Source: Labia minor (Eukaryota > Arthropoda > Insecta > Dermaptera > Spongiphoridae). From it: 64,000 bases of DNA. This document shows, piece by piece, positions 26,296 through 38,227 of this stretch. The stretch is from NCBI GenBank assembly GCA_963082975.1, contig OY720344.1:68476546-68540545 (forward strand), in the 5' to 3' direction. A program made the position numbers and the translations under genes. The notes under the pieces were generated by a model. That model searched no databases. It was not told where the DNA came from and saw only the letters and a program-made list of their open reading frames with translations. Positions within the stretch are counted from its first letter, which is position 1. The number at the start of each line of letters is the position of its first letter.

Positions 26296-26915
26296 TTAGC
26301 TGGAGTGTCTCCACTCGACTATCTCGCAATTTGAATTGGATTAAATTACATAATATATTATATTTAAATTTAATTTAATTATAAATTATAAATTAAAATT
26401 AATAAATAATATTTATTAAACAATTGTTTAACAATTTATTTGGCTTTTTGTTAATGGCACCACGTCACATGTTGGCGCGTGAGATTTGCAGTGTTAAAAA
26501 ATTAATTCCGGTACTTTCAGCGATTCAATCGAGCTGAAATTCAATAAATAGCAGTTTTATACAGTTTTTAATCATGTGAAAAACTATCAAACATATATCT
26601 TTATTTTTATAGTCAGTTTAGAGGTAAAACAATGAAAACGTAGTAAGTAATGGTCCTCTTCCGAAGGAGCTATATTTCGCAAAAGTTAAAAGAAAACTAG
26701 AAATTTTGAATATAATGCCTGAGTACCAAATTTCATTTTTCTAGCTCAAACCGTTTTTGCGTAATCTTGCCTACATACATACACACATACATACATACAC
26801 ACATACACACATACACACACACATATATACACACACAGACATTTTCTCAACCTTAGTGAAAATGATTCAGGAACCTTCAAAACGTATAAAAACATCAAAA
26901 TCTCAACATCGAAAA
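26296..26915 (-). mobile_element. R3 HINE-like repeat, copy 1
   Basis: On the minus strand the 3' end is GAGTG-GAGA-CACTC stem-loop, then CAGCTAA, then TT. It shares GCAGTGTTAAAAAATTAATTC, the CACGTGxxGTGGTGCC-type block and the 3' end with copies at 44172 and 57385. An internal ACAT/ACAC microsatellite lies at 26774-26836, and the far end shares ACGAAAATTTTCG with 44172. Confidence 0.45.
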
Positions 26916-27119
26916 TTTTCGTAAAAAAGGAATGTAGCACAGTGGTAAAATGATGAATAAATGAATTTGAAGATAAAAGTTCACGATTACTTAAAATATA
27001 ATATATAATGTGATGGGATCAAAACAAATAATTGCGTCAATATAGGCTTAGACCACACATAACAAAAATTATATAAACAAGAAAAATATTGATTATCTAT
27101 TTTTTTTATATATTCCTCT

Positions 27120-27445
27120 CAGAATTTGGGCCAAAGAAAAATTAGGTGAATGGAGAATGACGAAGACTGTAACGAGGAATTGCTTGACCTCTATGCGTCT
27201 CCAGACATACTTAGAGTAATAACATCGAGATGGTTGCGAAGGGCAGGACATGGGGTAAGAATGGGAGAGGAAAGACATGTGAAAAGTCTATTTGACGGGA
27301 AAGATATCGTTTGGAAGATACACGGTGGGTAGACAATGTAGGAAGAAAGGAGATGAGAGAAAATAGGAGTTGGATGGGTAACTAAGGATAGAAACATTTA
27401 GAGTATTGTGCTTTGGTCAAGAACTTTCGAGTTCGGTAGAGCAAC
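27120..27445 (+). pseudogene. LINE pol C-terminal fragment
   Basis: The open stretch 27150-27332 reads NEELLDLYASPDILRVITSR, then WLRRAGHGVRMGEERHV. This is the conserved C-terminal region (in intact LINEs RWAGHxARMGEER). Then a frame-broken ENRSWMG, VKNFRV and an AGATAGATA tail follow. It is 5'-truncated, as usual for LINE insertions. Same family as 18491, 28730 and 61110. Confidence 0.72.
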
Positions 27446-27639
27446 AGAGATAGATAAATATTAGTAATTTCGTTTTTCCACCATGGGATTTAATTATATT
27501 TTTCCGAACTCAACTTCACACTTAAATCACATAATCATTAAATGTTTTAAGAGCTGATATAATCAGGGACGTGTGCGTAAAAGTTCAATTGAATCTATGT
27601 AATAGTTTTTGGTTGGTCAAGAATTTTTACTTTTTTACT

Positions 27640-27912
27640 AAAAAAAAAATTAAAAATGCTGTTCAAGCCAGAAAGAACTTAACCGATGCGTATGGAGAAA
27701 ATGAGTTTGCAGTATATCAGTACCAGAACAGATTTGCGAAATTTCAATCCGGAAATTTTGATGTTGAAGATGCACCAGGTACACACCACCACCAGATGCA
27801 CATGGTAATGGAAGATCAGTTGAAGCTGACAAAGACAAGATAAAGGCATTAGTTGATTTTTGGACAATAAATCCTTTACTTCAAATGAGGAAAAATCACC
27901 TGGATTAAATTT
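27640..27912 (+). pseudogene. Mariner transposase N-terminal fragment
   Basis: The peptide NAVQARKNLTDAYGEN, then NRFAKFQSGNFDVEDAPG, is the second helix-turn-helix region of mariner (SETMAR-like) transposases. The following GRSVEADKDKIKALVD is in a shifted frame after a small insertion near 27790. No catalytic domain follows. Confidence 0.72.
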
Positions 27913-28729
27913 TTGCCAGCAAACATTTATTCATTATAGAAAAATTCTCTTTTTCACAAAAAAATAAATAACGAAATTCGTTTCCGAACAACCTAATATT
28001 TTTATATAGTATCTACAATATGTGCTAATGATTACGAATATTAATACATATATTCTAATAATCAAAAATGGGTCAATGGTAATCAACGGGAAATATATTT
28101 TAAAAAATCCCCAAGAAATATTATATGATGAAGAAGGATTAATAGATGACAGGTTCTATATATTTATTTTTTATTTAAATAAATGATATCGAAAAATGAG
28201 AACATGTATAGCAATAATATTAAGCTCCCCTAAGGGATTATCTTCATTTCACATTCACGTCATTTCAGCGATGAATCCATCATATTTAGGATTCAACTAT
28301 CAATCATCAATCTTAATATTAATATTGCTTCTTTATTCAAATTACGACTTACAGGTCTCTTTTAAGATGGCAGAGCCTATTTATCATGTAAAAAAATAGT
28401 TGTAAAACATAATCTTTGTTAAGCTTTGTCAAATACAATTTCTCAAAATAATAATTTGTGTGTGTAGGGTTTAGGATAACGATATAAAAAGGAATAAATT
28501 GGTATATGAAATTGAATTTATTTATAATAAAAAAGGGGAAACGGAAATGAGTACCAACGTCTCTTTGAATTTCAAACCAATTTTTGAAATTATTGAAGCG
28601 AATTTTCACTTATTTCACTTATGACTTCTTTAGTAATCTTTTTTAATGATCGATTAAATTGGTTCCTTGTCATAAATGAAATGTATATTTGTTTAATTCA
28701 AATTATCTGTAGATTATACTCTGTAGAAT

Positions 28730-28998
28730 TTACGGGTGGAAAAATGATGAAATTATTGGCGAATGACAGTATAACAAGAGATTGTAAGATCTCTAGGCTT
28801 CTCCAAATATGGATAGGGTCACAAAATTTAAAAGGTTGCGAGGAACTTGAAAAAAACTAGCGAGAAACTTCTCCGAGTTGAGATCAATTTAAAGGCAGGT
28901 GAGGGAGTTAGGAGAGAATAGAAGATGGATGAAACTCAGAATAGGAAAAATTAAAAAAATATGTTATTTTTCGTCCAAAAACTTTCGAGATCCAGATA
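28730..28998 (+). pseudogene. LINE 3' tail fragment
   Basis: It contains decayed ITRDCKISRLLQIWIG, then RENRRWM-like coding and an ACTTTCGAGATCCAGATAGATAG tail. It parallels the end of the 27120 copy. Confidence 0.45.
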
Positions 28999-30454
28999 GA
29001 TAGTTCTTCTGAATAAACAGAAAAGATAAGAATAGGGTAAAACACTCCCTCCCTTTTAATTTATTCTTCTGGTCTCTCCAATATTATATTAATCTTTTAA
29101 TTATGAGTTTTTTAGATTATATTTAAAAATGAGAAACCTAACAGATCAAGTCTCTTAACTTTCTCAAGTTTTATACTTGATTAATATTATATATATTAGA
29201 AACTACAAAGATTGTTTAAATTAGATTAATTTAATTAACTAAAATAAATAATAAAAGATAGAATAGAACATAATTTAAAAATTATATTTTTCAATTTTCA
29301 GGATTTTTAATGGCACATCGGAAGTTTCAACGATATTTGTGTTAAAACACTAACAGAAATAAATATAGTTACTAGCAAGGCTATCCCACTCCTGGGCAGC
29401 CTTTGAACCCATGTTTTTAGTGTGTCCTGGGCATGAATAGTTGGCGCTGCAGGCATCCAATTTTTAACTCCCCAGGCGCTCTCGAGATCGCACTACTGCA
29501 GAAGTTAAAATTTGAATTTATTTTCTTGGACTTGTAAAATCATCCCCCAGTTGTGAGTCCATGTGTGTCATTGTCCCATCGCCACAGACTACATCGTGCA
29601 TAAAAATTCGAAATCCGAAGGCAGCAATTGCAAACATGCCTACAGTAAGTAAAATTTTATTATATAAATTATTTTATATTAATATTAAATTTATTAATAT
29701 ATTATTAAATATTTTTTTTATTTACAAAATTTTACATATTTGCCATATTAATTATTATTATTTATATTTACATTAATAATCAGTATTACTGAATTATGTA
29801 CATATAAAATAAAATATTTGAATATATTATTATTATATGTTGTCTATTGAAAATGAACGAGTTTCTTTCTAATTTAACTATTCTTCGTATACCTGATCCA
29901 AGACAATAGGCTAAGTTTTTATTAAACAGACCATATTTATAACCTGTCGATCAACCCATGTACTTAAAATTCGATATTCCAAACATATATATTAAACTAT
30001 TTTAAAATTATTTGTTATCATTTCTCAGATGGATTAATCATGAAAACAGCGATTTTACAACAAGCAAGAAGAAAAAGTTAAACCGTGGAGTGATACCTCA
30101 GAAAGTAACCCAAGATAATATGTTTTGTGTTTTTAATAATAAAACTATTTTCAAAGGTGTAAATTTATACGTCTCACAATATATGAAAAAACAATATGTA
30201 AATAAGATATGTTTAATAGTGAGATCACATAATTTGTAAATATAATTTTATAATTTTTATTAATTTTCAAATATATATTGTTTATATACATAAAAAATTA
30301 TTCGTTTCTTTTAGATATGTTAATTACATAAAAAGATTGTAGAAAATTTTCAGTTTAATTAAAAATTATTTATTTGGAAATTAAACCAATATTTATCTCC
30401 AAATAGATAATTTTTCATTCTACAATTTTTTAATTCCCAACATTCACAATATTC

Positions 30455-30497
<43 letters not shown>

Positions 30498-31645
30498 CAC
30501 ACACGCACACACACTAGCCCGATTTTTTATAAAATTAGTTAGTCCTGGGCGATACCAGGTGGCGCGATGTGCTAAAACTTTGCTTCAAAATTTAACCCGG
30601 AGTGGGGGCATCTTATAGATAGTCTGTGGTTACTAGTTTCATAATGAAAAGTGACACATAATAATTGAAATTTTTTTAAAACGACTTTTAGTTGAAGTTT
30701 TGTCCAAAAATATCCCTGATGAGTTATATATTATATATATATTTTACTATTATTCATATTATCGATTTATTGATCTTTAAATTTTTTGACATTGCTATTT
30801 TAATTTGATTCTCGTCAAATGCAAAGTTCCTTTTGAAGTACTCTATATTTTTTTATTAGCTAGAGGACCCTGATGACATTATATATATGTTTCTTCTATT
30901 GAATTTCTTGGAATCAACAAAGATAAATAGATTAGAAGAGAGGCTGTTGTGAAACATCACATTGACTAATTAAAATACAAATTTAATTACTCTACCCCCT
31001 TTTTTTACAATAGTTGAAAAAACACAATAGACCTTGATAAAAACATTAAAAATACCATTAGAGAATATTAAACTAGAACATGAATGTGGTGTAATGTTTT
31101 CTTGAAACAGGCTTTGACAATTTTGGAAATATATTTATATTTATTTATTTGTCCTTATGACACTGAAACACCCTTTAAAATAGAGAAAATATCTATATAT
31201 ATATATATGTGGATATATATTCTTACTCTAAATAAGTATAAGTATTTATAAAAATTATTATGTTAAAATGTTCATTATCTATTAATAATATGGGATACAG
31301 GACTAGGAATTTTGCTCTTTATTATCCAATTGTCTAATATATATATATATATATATATATAATTTTAAATTAATGGTTTTTATTTACATTTTATATACAT
31401 TTACCTAGATAACCCATTTATCTAAATTTATACTTAAAAGAGGGTTTCATTGGGATAGATGTTGTGTAGAGGGCAGCTTCGCCTGGTACGTTTTTCCTCA
31501 ACAAACCAATTTATTAATAATAATAATAATATTTTTTTAATAAAACAGAGTATATGGAACATGAATTGGGTTTAAAATATTTATAACCACACACTAAGAA
31601 TTATTTTTGTTGAAATTTATAATTAATGGTTATTTTTACATTTTT
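28999..31645. other. AT-rich intron sequence with a long poly(A) run
   Basis: A 37-A run at 30458-30494 is followed by a CA-rich repeat; it could be a retroposed tail but nothing upstream is recognisable. A TA run lies at 31338-31360. Two mildly GC-rich patches (29380-29520, 30530-30640) show no gene signature. Confidence 0.5.
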
Positions 31646-31782
31646 ACTTTCCCGCATACTTCGTATAAGGGAAGTATTGGAATCGTCAAAAATTTCGACT
31701 TCGAGATTTCGATAGATCTTGACGTTTTAGACCTCCCTGAGTCGGAAAATACCATTTTTCGAATTATGTCTGTGTGTGTGTA

Positions 31783-31828
31783 TGTATGTATGTATGTATG
31801 TATGTATGTATGTATGTATGTATGTATG

Positions 31829-31859
<31 letters not shown>
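31783..31859. repeat. (TGTA)n microsatellite
   Basis: About 19 tandem TGTA units lie inside the R2 element. They explain the repetitive YVCM open frames on both strands, which are not genes. Confidence 0.95.
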
Positions 31860-32159
31860 TGTCTGTAAGCAAATTTACTCAAAAACTAATCAAGCTAGGA
31901 CTTCGAAATTTGGTACACCGATATTATTCACAGTTTGTAGATTTCTATCAAAATTTCGTCAAAATCGGTTAACCGGAAGTGGTACTTTACCTACACTGGT
32001 TGCGTTTACCTTTCATGTAAAGTACCAGTTTGCTTCGAGATATTTGCTTCATATTTTGTATATAGATTTACAAATATGAAAAAAATTGAGATACCAAATT
32101 TCATCATGATCTGACTACCGGAAGTGACATTTTACCTATACAAGTAGCGTTTCTTTTTT

Positions 32160-32670
32160 ACCAACGATAGTAAGGGAGGTATTGTTTTCACGCCCTAATT
32201 TCACCTATGGATATTTTTAGGTACATATCTCCACGAATCATGCATTTTCTTAACAGAAAAAAGTATTTTTAGCATGATGTCTGTCCGTCCGTCCGTATAG
32301 ATGTGTACTGCCTGAACGGCTCAACGGATTTTGATGAAATTTGGTATATTTACTTAATGCATCAGTATGATGAATGCATCAACTTTTGGTGCAAATCCGG
32401 AAACCGGAAGTGCTAGTATTGCCGATCGAAGAGAGGAAGTGAAGGGTTATTTTCATATCAAATTTCACGTGAGGACATATCTCCACGTGTTATGCACTTT
32501 GTATTGGTTTTATCCTCGAGAAAAATCATCTTCATTAGTTTTTTCTTAATTTAAAATTATATGACGTAACCCAGCACTTCATGACTTCACAGCCAGCCCT
32601 TATATATTATAAATAAAATAAAATTAAAAATATTTATATTATATCCATATCTGTTTTTTTTACATTTAAA
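32160..32670 (+). mobile_element. R1 HINE-like element, copy 4 (truncated, nested in R2)
   Basis: It starts ACCAACGATAG (four bases lost from the inverted repeat) after a T run. The body matches R1 including the GTCY microsatellite. The CRE-like boxes are decayed. It lacks the 3' stem-loop; R2 sequence resumes near 32675. Confidence 0.65.
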
Positions 32671-32870
32671 ATATCAGTTAACCGGAAGTAGCACTTTATT
32701 CTATATATATATATATATATATAAATGTTACCAAATATCAAATTTGACACCAATAAACTAATACGAACTGGCTCTTTATCAATACCAAGTTTACACATTC
32801 TAAATATTCATTCACAACTCTTTATACCTATTTATATGCGGGAAAGTCTAGGGGAGGACACTCCCGCTTA

Positions 32871-33794
32871 TTATTATAATATTACTTTTTAAATGAAAAA
32901 AACTACTTCTAAGTAAGTTGATATTTCTAGAAAATATTAAAGTATTTTGTGAGGGCTTATATCCTTACATCCCCTTCTCTTATACCAATCAGCCAAACAT
33001 ATCAAATTTAACTTAACACAGCTCCTTCTCTAAAGTACTGGAATAATAAAAAAATAAAACAATCATGTTTTTTAAATAAATAAAATCTTAATTAGGAATA
33101 AAGGTTTACTTTAAAGAGAACATTCTTTCTTACTCTAAGATAATCTTAAATTCATCAAAGATTAAAATTGTTTATCATATTTCATTTTGAGATTTCTTAA
33201 AACGGAACTTGTTACAATCATGTGGAAGTTATTATTTTTTCGTCTAACTATACTTACAATTCAACTTTAAATATTAATAGATTAAGATATTTATTTAATG
33301 AAAAATTTATAGAAAGCTCAATACAACAGCTCAACACAATATTGTTAAAGTTATCTCTACCCATATATGTGGTTTTTATAAATCCCTCTCTAGACATACA
33401 AAAATTACATTTTAATATATAGTATATCGGAAAATAAATAGTATTTATCAGGTTAAATTTAATAAATGTTACTTAGAAATTCAATATAATTTACTTTTTG
33501 TATGTTGTAAAGTAAGGTAGATTTTTGAAACCTAAAATGAAATTTAAAATTAAACAACTTGAATTCGAATATATTTATATAAAATAAAATAAAAAAATAT
33601 GTAAATTTATAATTGTAATATACGCTTTAAAAAAAAATTGTAGACTAAATCAATATTTTTAATAATTCAAATTTATCTAAAGTTACAATGAAACATCGAG
33701 GAAAGGTTTTATTTAATATTATATAAAATTTCAGTACAATTTTAGTTTTCCACTGACTAATTTTATAAAAAAATTGTATAAATATAAAAGATGA
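32871..33794. other. AT-rich intron sequence, nothing recognised
   Basis: There are short open frames only, without protein signatures. Confidence 0.6.
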
Positions 33795-34025
33795 CTCGAA
33801 AGGTGTTGGTTAACTGTATTAACCCACATTCTCGTGATCCCGGCTTCAAATCCCGGGCCTGGCAATGCCAGAATCAACCCGGCCTTAGGGATCAAAATTT
33901 TTAAAGCTACTTGATAAAAAGTAGCGCCTCCTTTTAAGAAAATCAAGATAAATGTTGATAAGACCCTTACTACTAATCATAGGACACCTAATTAATCTGT
34001 CCTAGGATGTACAAAAGTCAGAGGT
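33795..34025 (+). repeat. tRNA-derived SINE, copy 1
   Basis: A Pol III box B-like GGCTTCAAATCCCGGGCC follows a tRNA-like head with GGTTAACTGTATTAACCC. The body (CTACTTGATAAAAAGTAG, GCCTCC, AGAAAATCAAGATAAA) is shared with 41278-41580. Two diverged copies with a tRNA-like head and common body support a SINE family. Confidence 0.6.
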
Positions 34026-36462
34026 ATAAATTTAAAAGGACTTTAAAAGGTGTAATTATTTATTTAAAAATATATATTCATACGTAAATGATCATAAGTA
34101 TATTTTCAAATTATATAGATGTATTTAAAAGGATGGTGTCATTTTTTAATCGAATTTTTTTTTTTTTTGTATCCATCTAATTTTTCAATCAAGCAATTTG
34201 ATTGATGATTTAACAAATGTGGGGGTTGGGCCGTGAAGAGGTTAATTGGGGCACTTAAAAACAAATGAATCGGTAATTTGGTAAACTCGCGTTACCATGA
34301 AAACAAACTAGGGTGAATGTAAATAAAAAAATATTTTTTTTTAGAGTTCAAATACCAGAAGAATTACTTTGGTACAAGTATTATACGAAAAAATGTTTCT
34401 CAGTATAAAACTTCGAAGAATGAATTATTATTTAGATTGTATACCTATCTAATACTAGAAATTAAATGCTGCCTCATTCCAAACTCCTTTTCTTTTCTTT
34501 TTAAGAATTTATTTGTAAATTTCTTTAATTCATAACGCGATACTTTAATTAACTTACAAACTTTTTAAAACATAGAACAATTCGGCTTTATATCAATTCA
34601 AACATTTAAAAAGAGATTGAAATTTATTATTTTTTTTGTAAATAAAAATAATAAATTAACTAAGTTTAATATAATATTTTTAAAAATGTTAAGTATATCA
34701 TTAAAATTTAAAAAAAAATACTTATTTCTAACATGAGAAGGGGGAGGGGGTGATTTAACATTTTTCTAACATATTCTTCTAAGGCCATATACAATTCAAC
34801 AAGCACTATGTATCAAAGAATCTCCCCCCTCCCCCACCTTAAGAAACAAAATAAGGTTATAATTACTAAAAGATTCTACGATATACACTCGTTGAAACAT
34901 TTCAATATATATATATAAGTTACCTAAACTAAACTAATACTTCATAAATATAAATCTTACTAAGAATAATTTTTAATTAAACATTCGATGAAGTTTGATA
35001 TTGGTATATTTGCTTTATGCACATTTCGGTTGTTTCACCATTTAGCTATTTTTTTAACTTTAATTAATTTTTAGTTTCATAAATCATTTTCTTAAAATAT
35101 TGGTTTTATTCTCTTTTTCAGCTTTAAAATGTTACAATCTGAAAGACACTGACTTGTTCCCCCCCTAATTTTGATCCTGGGTACGTGCCCTCTATGTATT
35201 GAATTATTCAACAATGTTCATAAATATTATATATAGAAATTTTGACTAATTTGTAGGCGTATATAATTTCTAGGGAGGAAAGAGGGACACAAACATTAAT
35301 AAATAAATAGGAAGAATAATAAATATATAGTCTTTCTCTAACATCAAAAGAGAGAGATTAGAAAGAGAAATAAAGTATATGCAGAAAGGGAAAATAAATG
35401 GAAACTTATATCGAATATATACCAATGAATTTCCGTTTATTGCAGTTTTTATTTTTAAGTTATCAATTTTTTAGCTCCTCCGATCACATTAATTTAAATT
35501 AATTCTTCCCCTTTATTTAAAAAAAAATCATCAAAATTGAAAAATTGTATATTACCATCTAATATTAACATAACATTATAAATTTAATTAAATTAACATC
35601 ATTTGCATCATATAAACATTATTCATTATTTCTCTCTCCCTATCTCTTTCTCTCTTCATCTATGTAAATTAGTAATATGATATAGCTAATACGAAAAATT
35701 TATTGAAAGCTGATGTTTATCATGTAACATGTGTGAATATATATATATCAAAATTTGTTGTAATTTCAAAAGTAGCCGTCATTCTTCAATAAATGATCCT
35801 ATCACATTCTATTGAAATTTTCAGGGAGATAGATTTAAAGAGAGATATATACATATTAAAATGAAATAAAACCCGTTAATTAAAAAAAATTGGGTGAAAA
35901 ATCAAATGAATTTAAAAAAAAAACATTTTAAAAATTTGAAAAATAAATAATTCCTCTTTAAAGCTCTCCCAAAATCCAAGTTATTTATAACTGTAAAATG
36001 ATTAACAGCCCTTAGGATATTTAATTCTACGCTTAAATCAAATATTATGATCCTGTACTTGAGGCTGTGTGACCCTGAAGAATCAAGATCAAGATTCAAT
36101 GAATTCGGGTACTCCTCATTAATTTAATGATGGTGAGAAGTAATTAATTTTATTCATGACTACACATCAATATCAAGAGTTATAATAATTATTATATCAA
36201 TCAATAAGAAGTTATAAATATTTATTCATCAAAATTTAAAAAAAGTCTAATATTGATAAGGGAAGGATAAAAAGTTAAGATTAAACTTTTAATTAAGTTT
36301 TGTTGTAATAATAATTAATTTATAGATATGGATTAATTAATTTGAAAATAAAAATATATTTAAAAAATATTAATAAAAATAATATAAATAATAATAATAA
36401 TATATAATAGTTAATTTTTCTATTGATTTTTGTTTATAAAATATTAAAAGTTGTCAGTTTAC
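34026..36462. other. AT-rich intron sequence; one G/C inverted pair
   Basis: GGGGGAGGGGG near 34740 and CCCCCCTCCCCC near 34826 form a spaced inverted pair. No genes or element ends are recognised otherwise. Confidence 0.5.
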
Positions 36463-36755
36463 CTGAATGTCAATGTAGTCAAAGGCCGATACGATTTGTG
36501 ACTATTAAGATCGGCCATTGGTGTACCCCAAAAATCATTTTTCAACAGATTCCCGATTGGCGCAGTGCCTAGGACATCTTTGTTTCTGACAATTGCTGGT
36601 ACGTCGTCGTGCACCCAATAGCCATCCAATGCATTGAGATAACAGATGAGAGTCGTGACACCGGCAGGAGCATAAATGGACCAACGATCACCCGAATCAG
36701 ATTTTGGAATTTCCGTGACACGCGGTTCGCGACGAGGTCTTCGACGTTTAGCCAT
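36463..36755 (-). CDS. TMTC: TMTC-family O-mannosyltransferase, coding exon 1
   Basis: This is the first coding exon of a TMTC protein (transmembrane and tetratricopeptide repeat; ER membrane, O-mannosylation of cadherins in animals). It encodes 97 residues plus two bases. A basic N-terminus (MAKRRRPRRE) precedes a first membrane segment at about residues 27-43. Then comes the luminal acidic motif WVHDD (D50, D51), where the family carries its conserved DD, then NDFWGTP and the family signature HKSYRPLTTLTF. The exon ends in CAG followed by a GTAAA donor at 36462. Its split AG/A arginine codon joins in frame to the exon at 6640-6817, giving TLTFRWNHEAAGL, which matches the family across the junction. 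The start is the first ATG after a GC-rich leader. I cannot tell TMTC1 from TMTC2-4 with these two exons. Confidence 0.93.
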
Positions 36756-37010
36756 CGGTAAGATAAAAAAAATTAACGAATTTTTAGAATAATTGAAATA
36801 GATGAATTGGAGAAGGTATCTTTATTGGAATGACCAATTTTGGACAATGGTACCCGTACCCCGGCCAAGGCCGCACTGACCGCGAAAATACAGGCGCCGC
36901 CCGAGAGTAGAAATGCTTTAAACCATCACCACCCCAAAACACACCCCCTTCCAACATTATACTTGCACGCATGCGCGAACTTCGCGTCAACCCTCAACAT
37001 TCCAGCCCTT
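36756..37010 (-). promoter_or_regulatory. TMTC 5' leader and GC-rich promoter
   Basis: A GC-rich, CpG-containing island sits directly upstream of the TMTC start codon in otherwise 25-30% GC sequence. It contains an NRF1-like palindrome core GCATGCGC (36969-36976) and an overlapping inverted repeat CGCGAACTTCGCG (36974-36986). No TATA box is obvious, which suits a housekeeping-type initiation region. The transcription start itself is not visible. Confidence 0.55.
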
Positions 37011-37592
37011 TCTTTTAATTTTTAATCGGAAAAAAAAAATTAAAAAAATGTCTTATCATCGAAGAATGCAATAGAATAATTGTTTAATATATAATTAAAA
37101 TATGATTAACAAAGAATTAGTTAATATTAATGAAAAGCCAAAAAAAAAACAAGTCTCATTTACTTTGTTATTTAAATTCTAACAAAATTTTTCACATATG
37201 AAATTTGTAAAATAAATTTTTCTATAAATTTTTTACAATTTAGAAAATATAGCCATTTTACTTTTTTGATTTCTATTAATTTATTTATTTATGAAGGTAT
37301 TTAAGTCGTTAGCACCCCAATAAAAGCAAAAATATAAAATTTAGACATAATCGGTTTGAGTAGAATTTTATTCACAAAATTTCTGACACATAAATATATT
37401 TCCCACCCCGACAAGAACAACTAAAAAAATCCCGATTTTTAGTTAAGTTCACTGGTGAATGGATCAGTTATACAACTACGAGCACAAAAATGTCATAACT
37501 GTAACTCTAGATTTGTCCGCAGTTGTGTCATCTTTACTTTTAGACTAGTTGACACTTAATTTTCTTTAAAATTGTATAAATTCAAGGTTTTT

Positions 37593-38227
37593 ACCGACCG
37601 ACGATAGTAAGGGAGGTATTGTTTTCACACCAAATTTCACATGTGGAGATTTTTACATATCTCCACGAATCATGCATTTTCTTAACAGAAAAAAGTATTT
37701 TTAGCATGATGTCTGTCCGTCCGTCCGTCCGTCCGTATAGATGTGTACAGCCTGAACGGCTGAACGGATTTTGATGAAATTTGGTTTATTTACTTAATGC
37801 ATCAGTGGGATGAATTGATCAACTTTTGGTGCAAATCCGGAAACCGGAAGTGGTAGTATTAGCGATCGACGATAGGAAGGAAAGGGTTATTTTCACACCA
37901 AATTTCACATGAGGAGATTTTTTTATATATCACCACGAATCATGCACTTTGTATTGGTTTTATCCTCGGGAAAATCATATTTATTAGTTTTTTCATGATT
38001 TAAAATTATATGACGTCATCCAGCCATTCATGAAGTCACAACCTGGTCTTGCATATATATTATAAATAAAATAAAATTAAAAATGTTTATATTTATTATT
38101 TATGTATCCATATCTGTTTTTCATTACATTAATAGATATATTAAAATTATTTGAAATTGTTTCTGTAGCTTCTAATTAATTTACTTCAAACCGTCGGTCG
38201 GTTCGGACCTGGCCACAGGTCAACTTA
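37593..38227 (+). mobile_element. R1 HINE-like element, copy 5 (full-length reference)
   Basis: This is a 635-bp element. The 5' ACCGACCGACG is matched by CGTCGGTCGGT near the 3' end. The order after that is TCG, stem-loop GACCTG-GCCA-CAGGTC, AACTTA, then TT. Inside are GTCTGTCCGTCCGTCCGTCC (GTCY microsatellite), an AATCCGGAAACCGGAAGTGG block and a TGACGTCA box whose partner is mutated to TGAAGTCA. It has no coding capacity. The architecture matches Helentron-associated interspersed elements such as Drosophila DINE-1. Confidence 0.75.

Larger units (their letters stand above)
31646..32870 (+). mobile_element. R2 HINE-like element (carries nested R1)
   Basis: The 5' end is ACTTTCCCGCATA (31646-31658) after TT. 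The 3' end has the exact reverse complement TATGCGGGAAAGT (32835-32847). It is followed by CTAG, a stem-loop GGGAG-GACA-CTCCC (32852-32865), and GCTTA then TT. A TGTG/TGTA microsatellite lies inside at 31768-31859. An R1 copy is inserted at about 32160-32670. Asymmetric inverted repeats, 3' hairpin, microsatellite and T/T flanks match Helentron-associated elements. Confidence 0.7.
6818..36462 (-). other. TMTC intron 1 (29,645 bp)
   Basis: This intron is bounded by matched GT-AG signals and compatible phases on the two TMTC exons. It is filled with nested transposable elements on both strands, listed separately. I saw no further TMTC exon inside it; the exon 1 and exon 2 peptides are contiguous in the family, so none is expected. 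Confidence 0.88.

Noticed and set aside
26746..26940. Minus-strand 64-codon frame rich in VCVYVCM
   Set aside because: It is produced by an ACAT/ACAC microsatellite in an R3 repeat.
31607..32079. Open frames of 78-121 codons with YVCM or THIY repeats on both strands
   Set aside because: They are translations of the TGTA microsatellite inside the R2 element.
36784..37025. Open frames over the TMTC promoter on both strands
   Set aside because: They are a by-product of GC-rich sequence; neither has family features, and one overlaps the TMTC leader.
37593..38227. Tandem GTCC units considered as a CRISPR-like or satellite array
   Set aside because: There are only a few 4-bp units inside a dispersed element, with no spacers.
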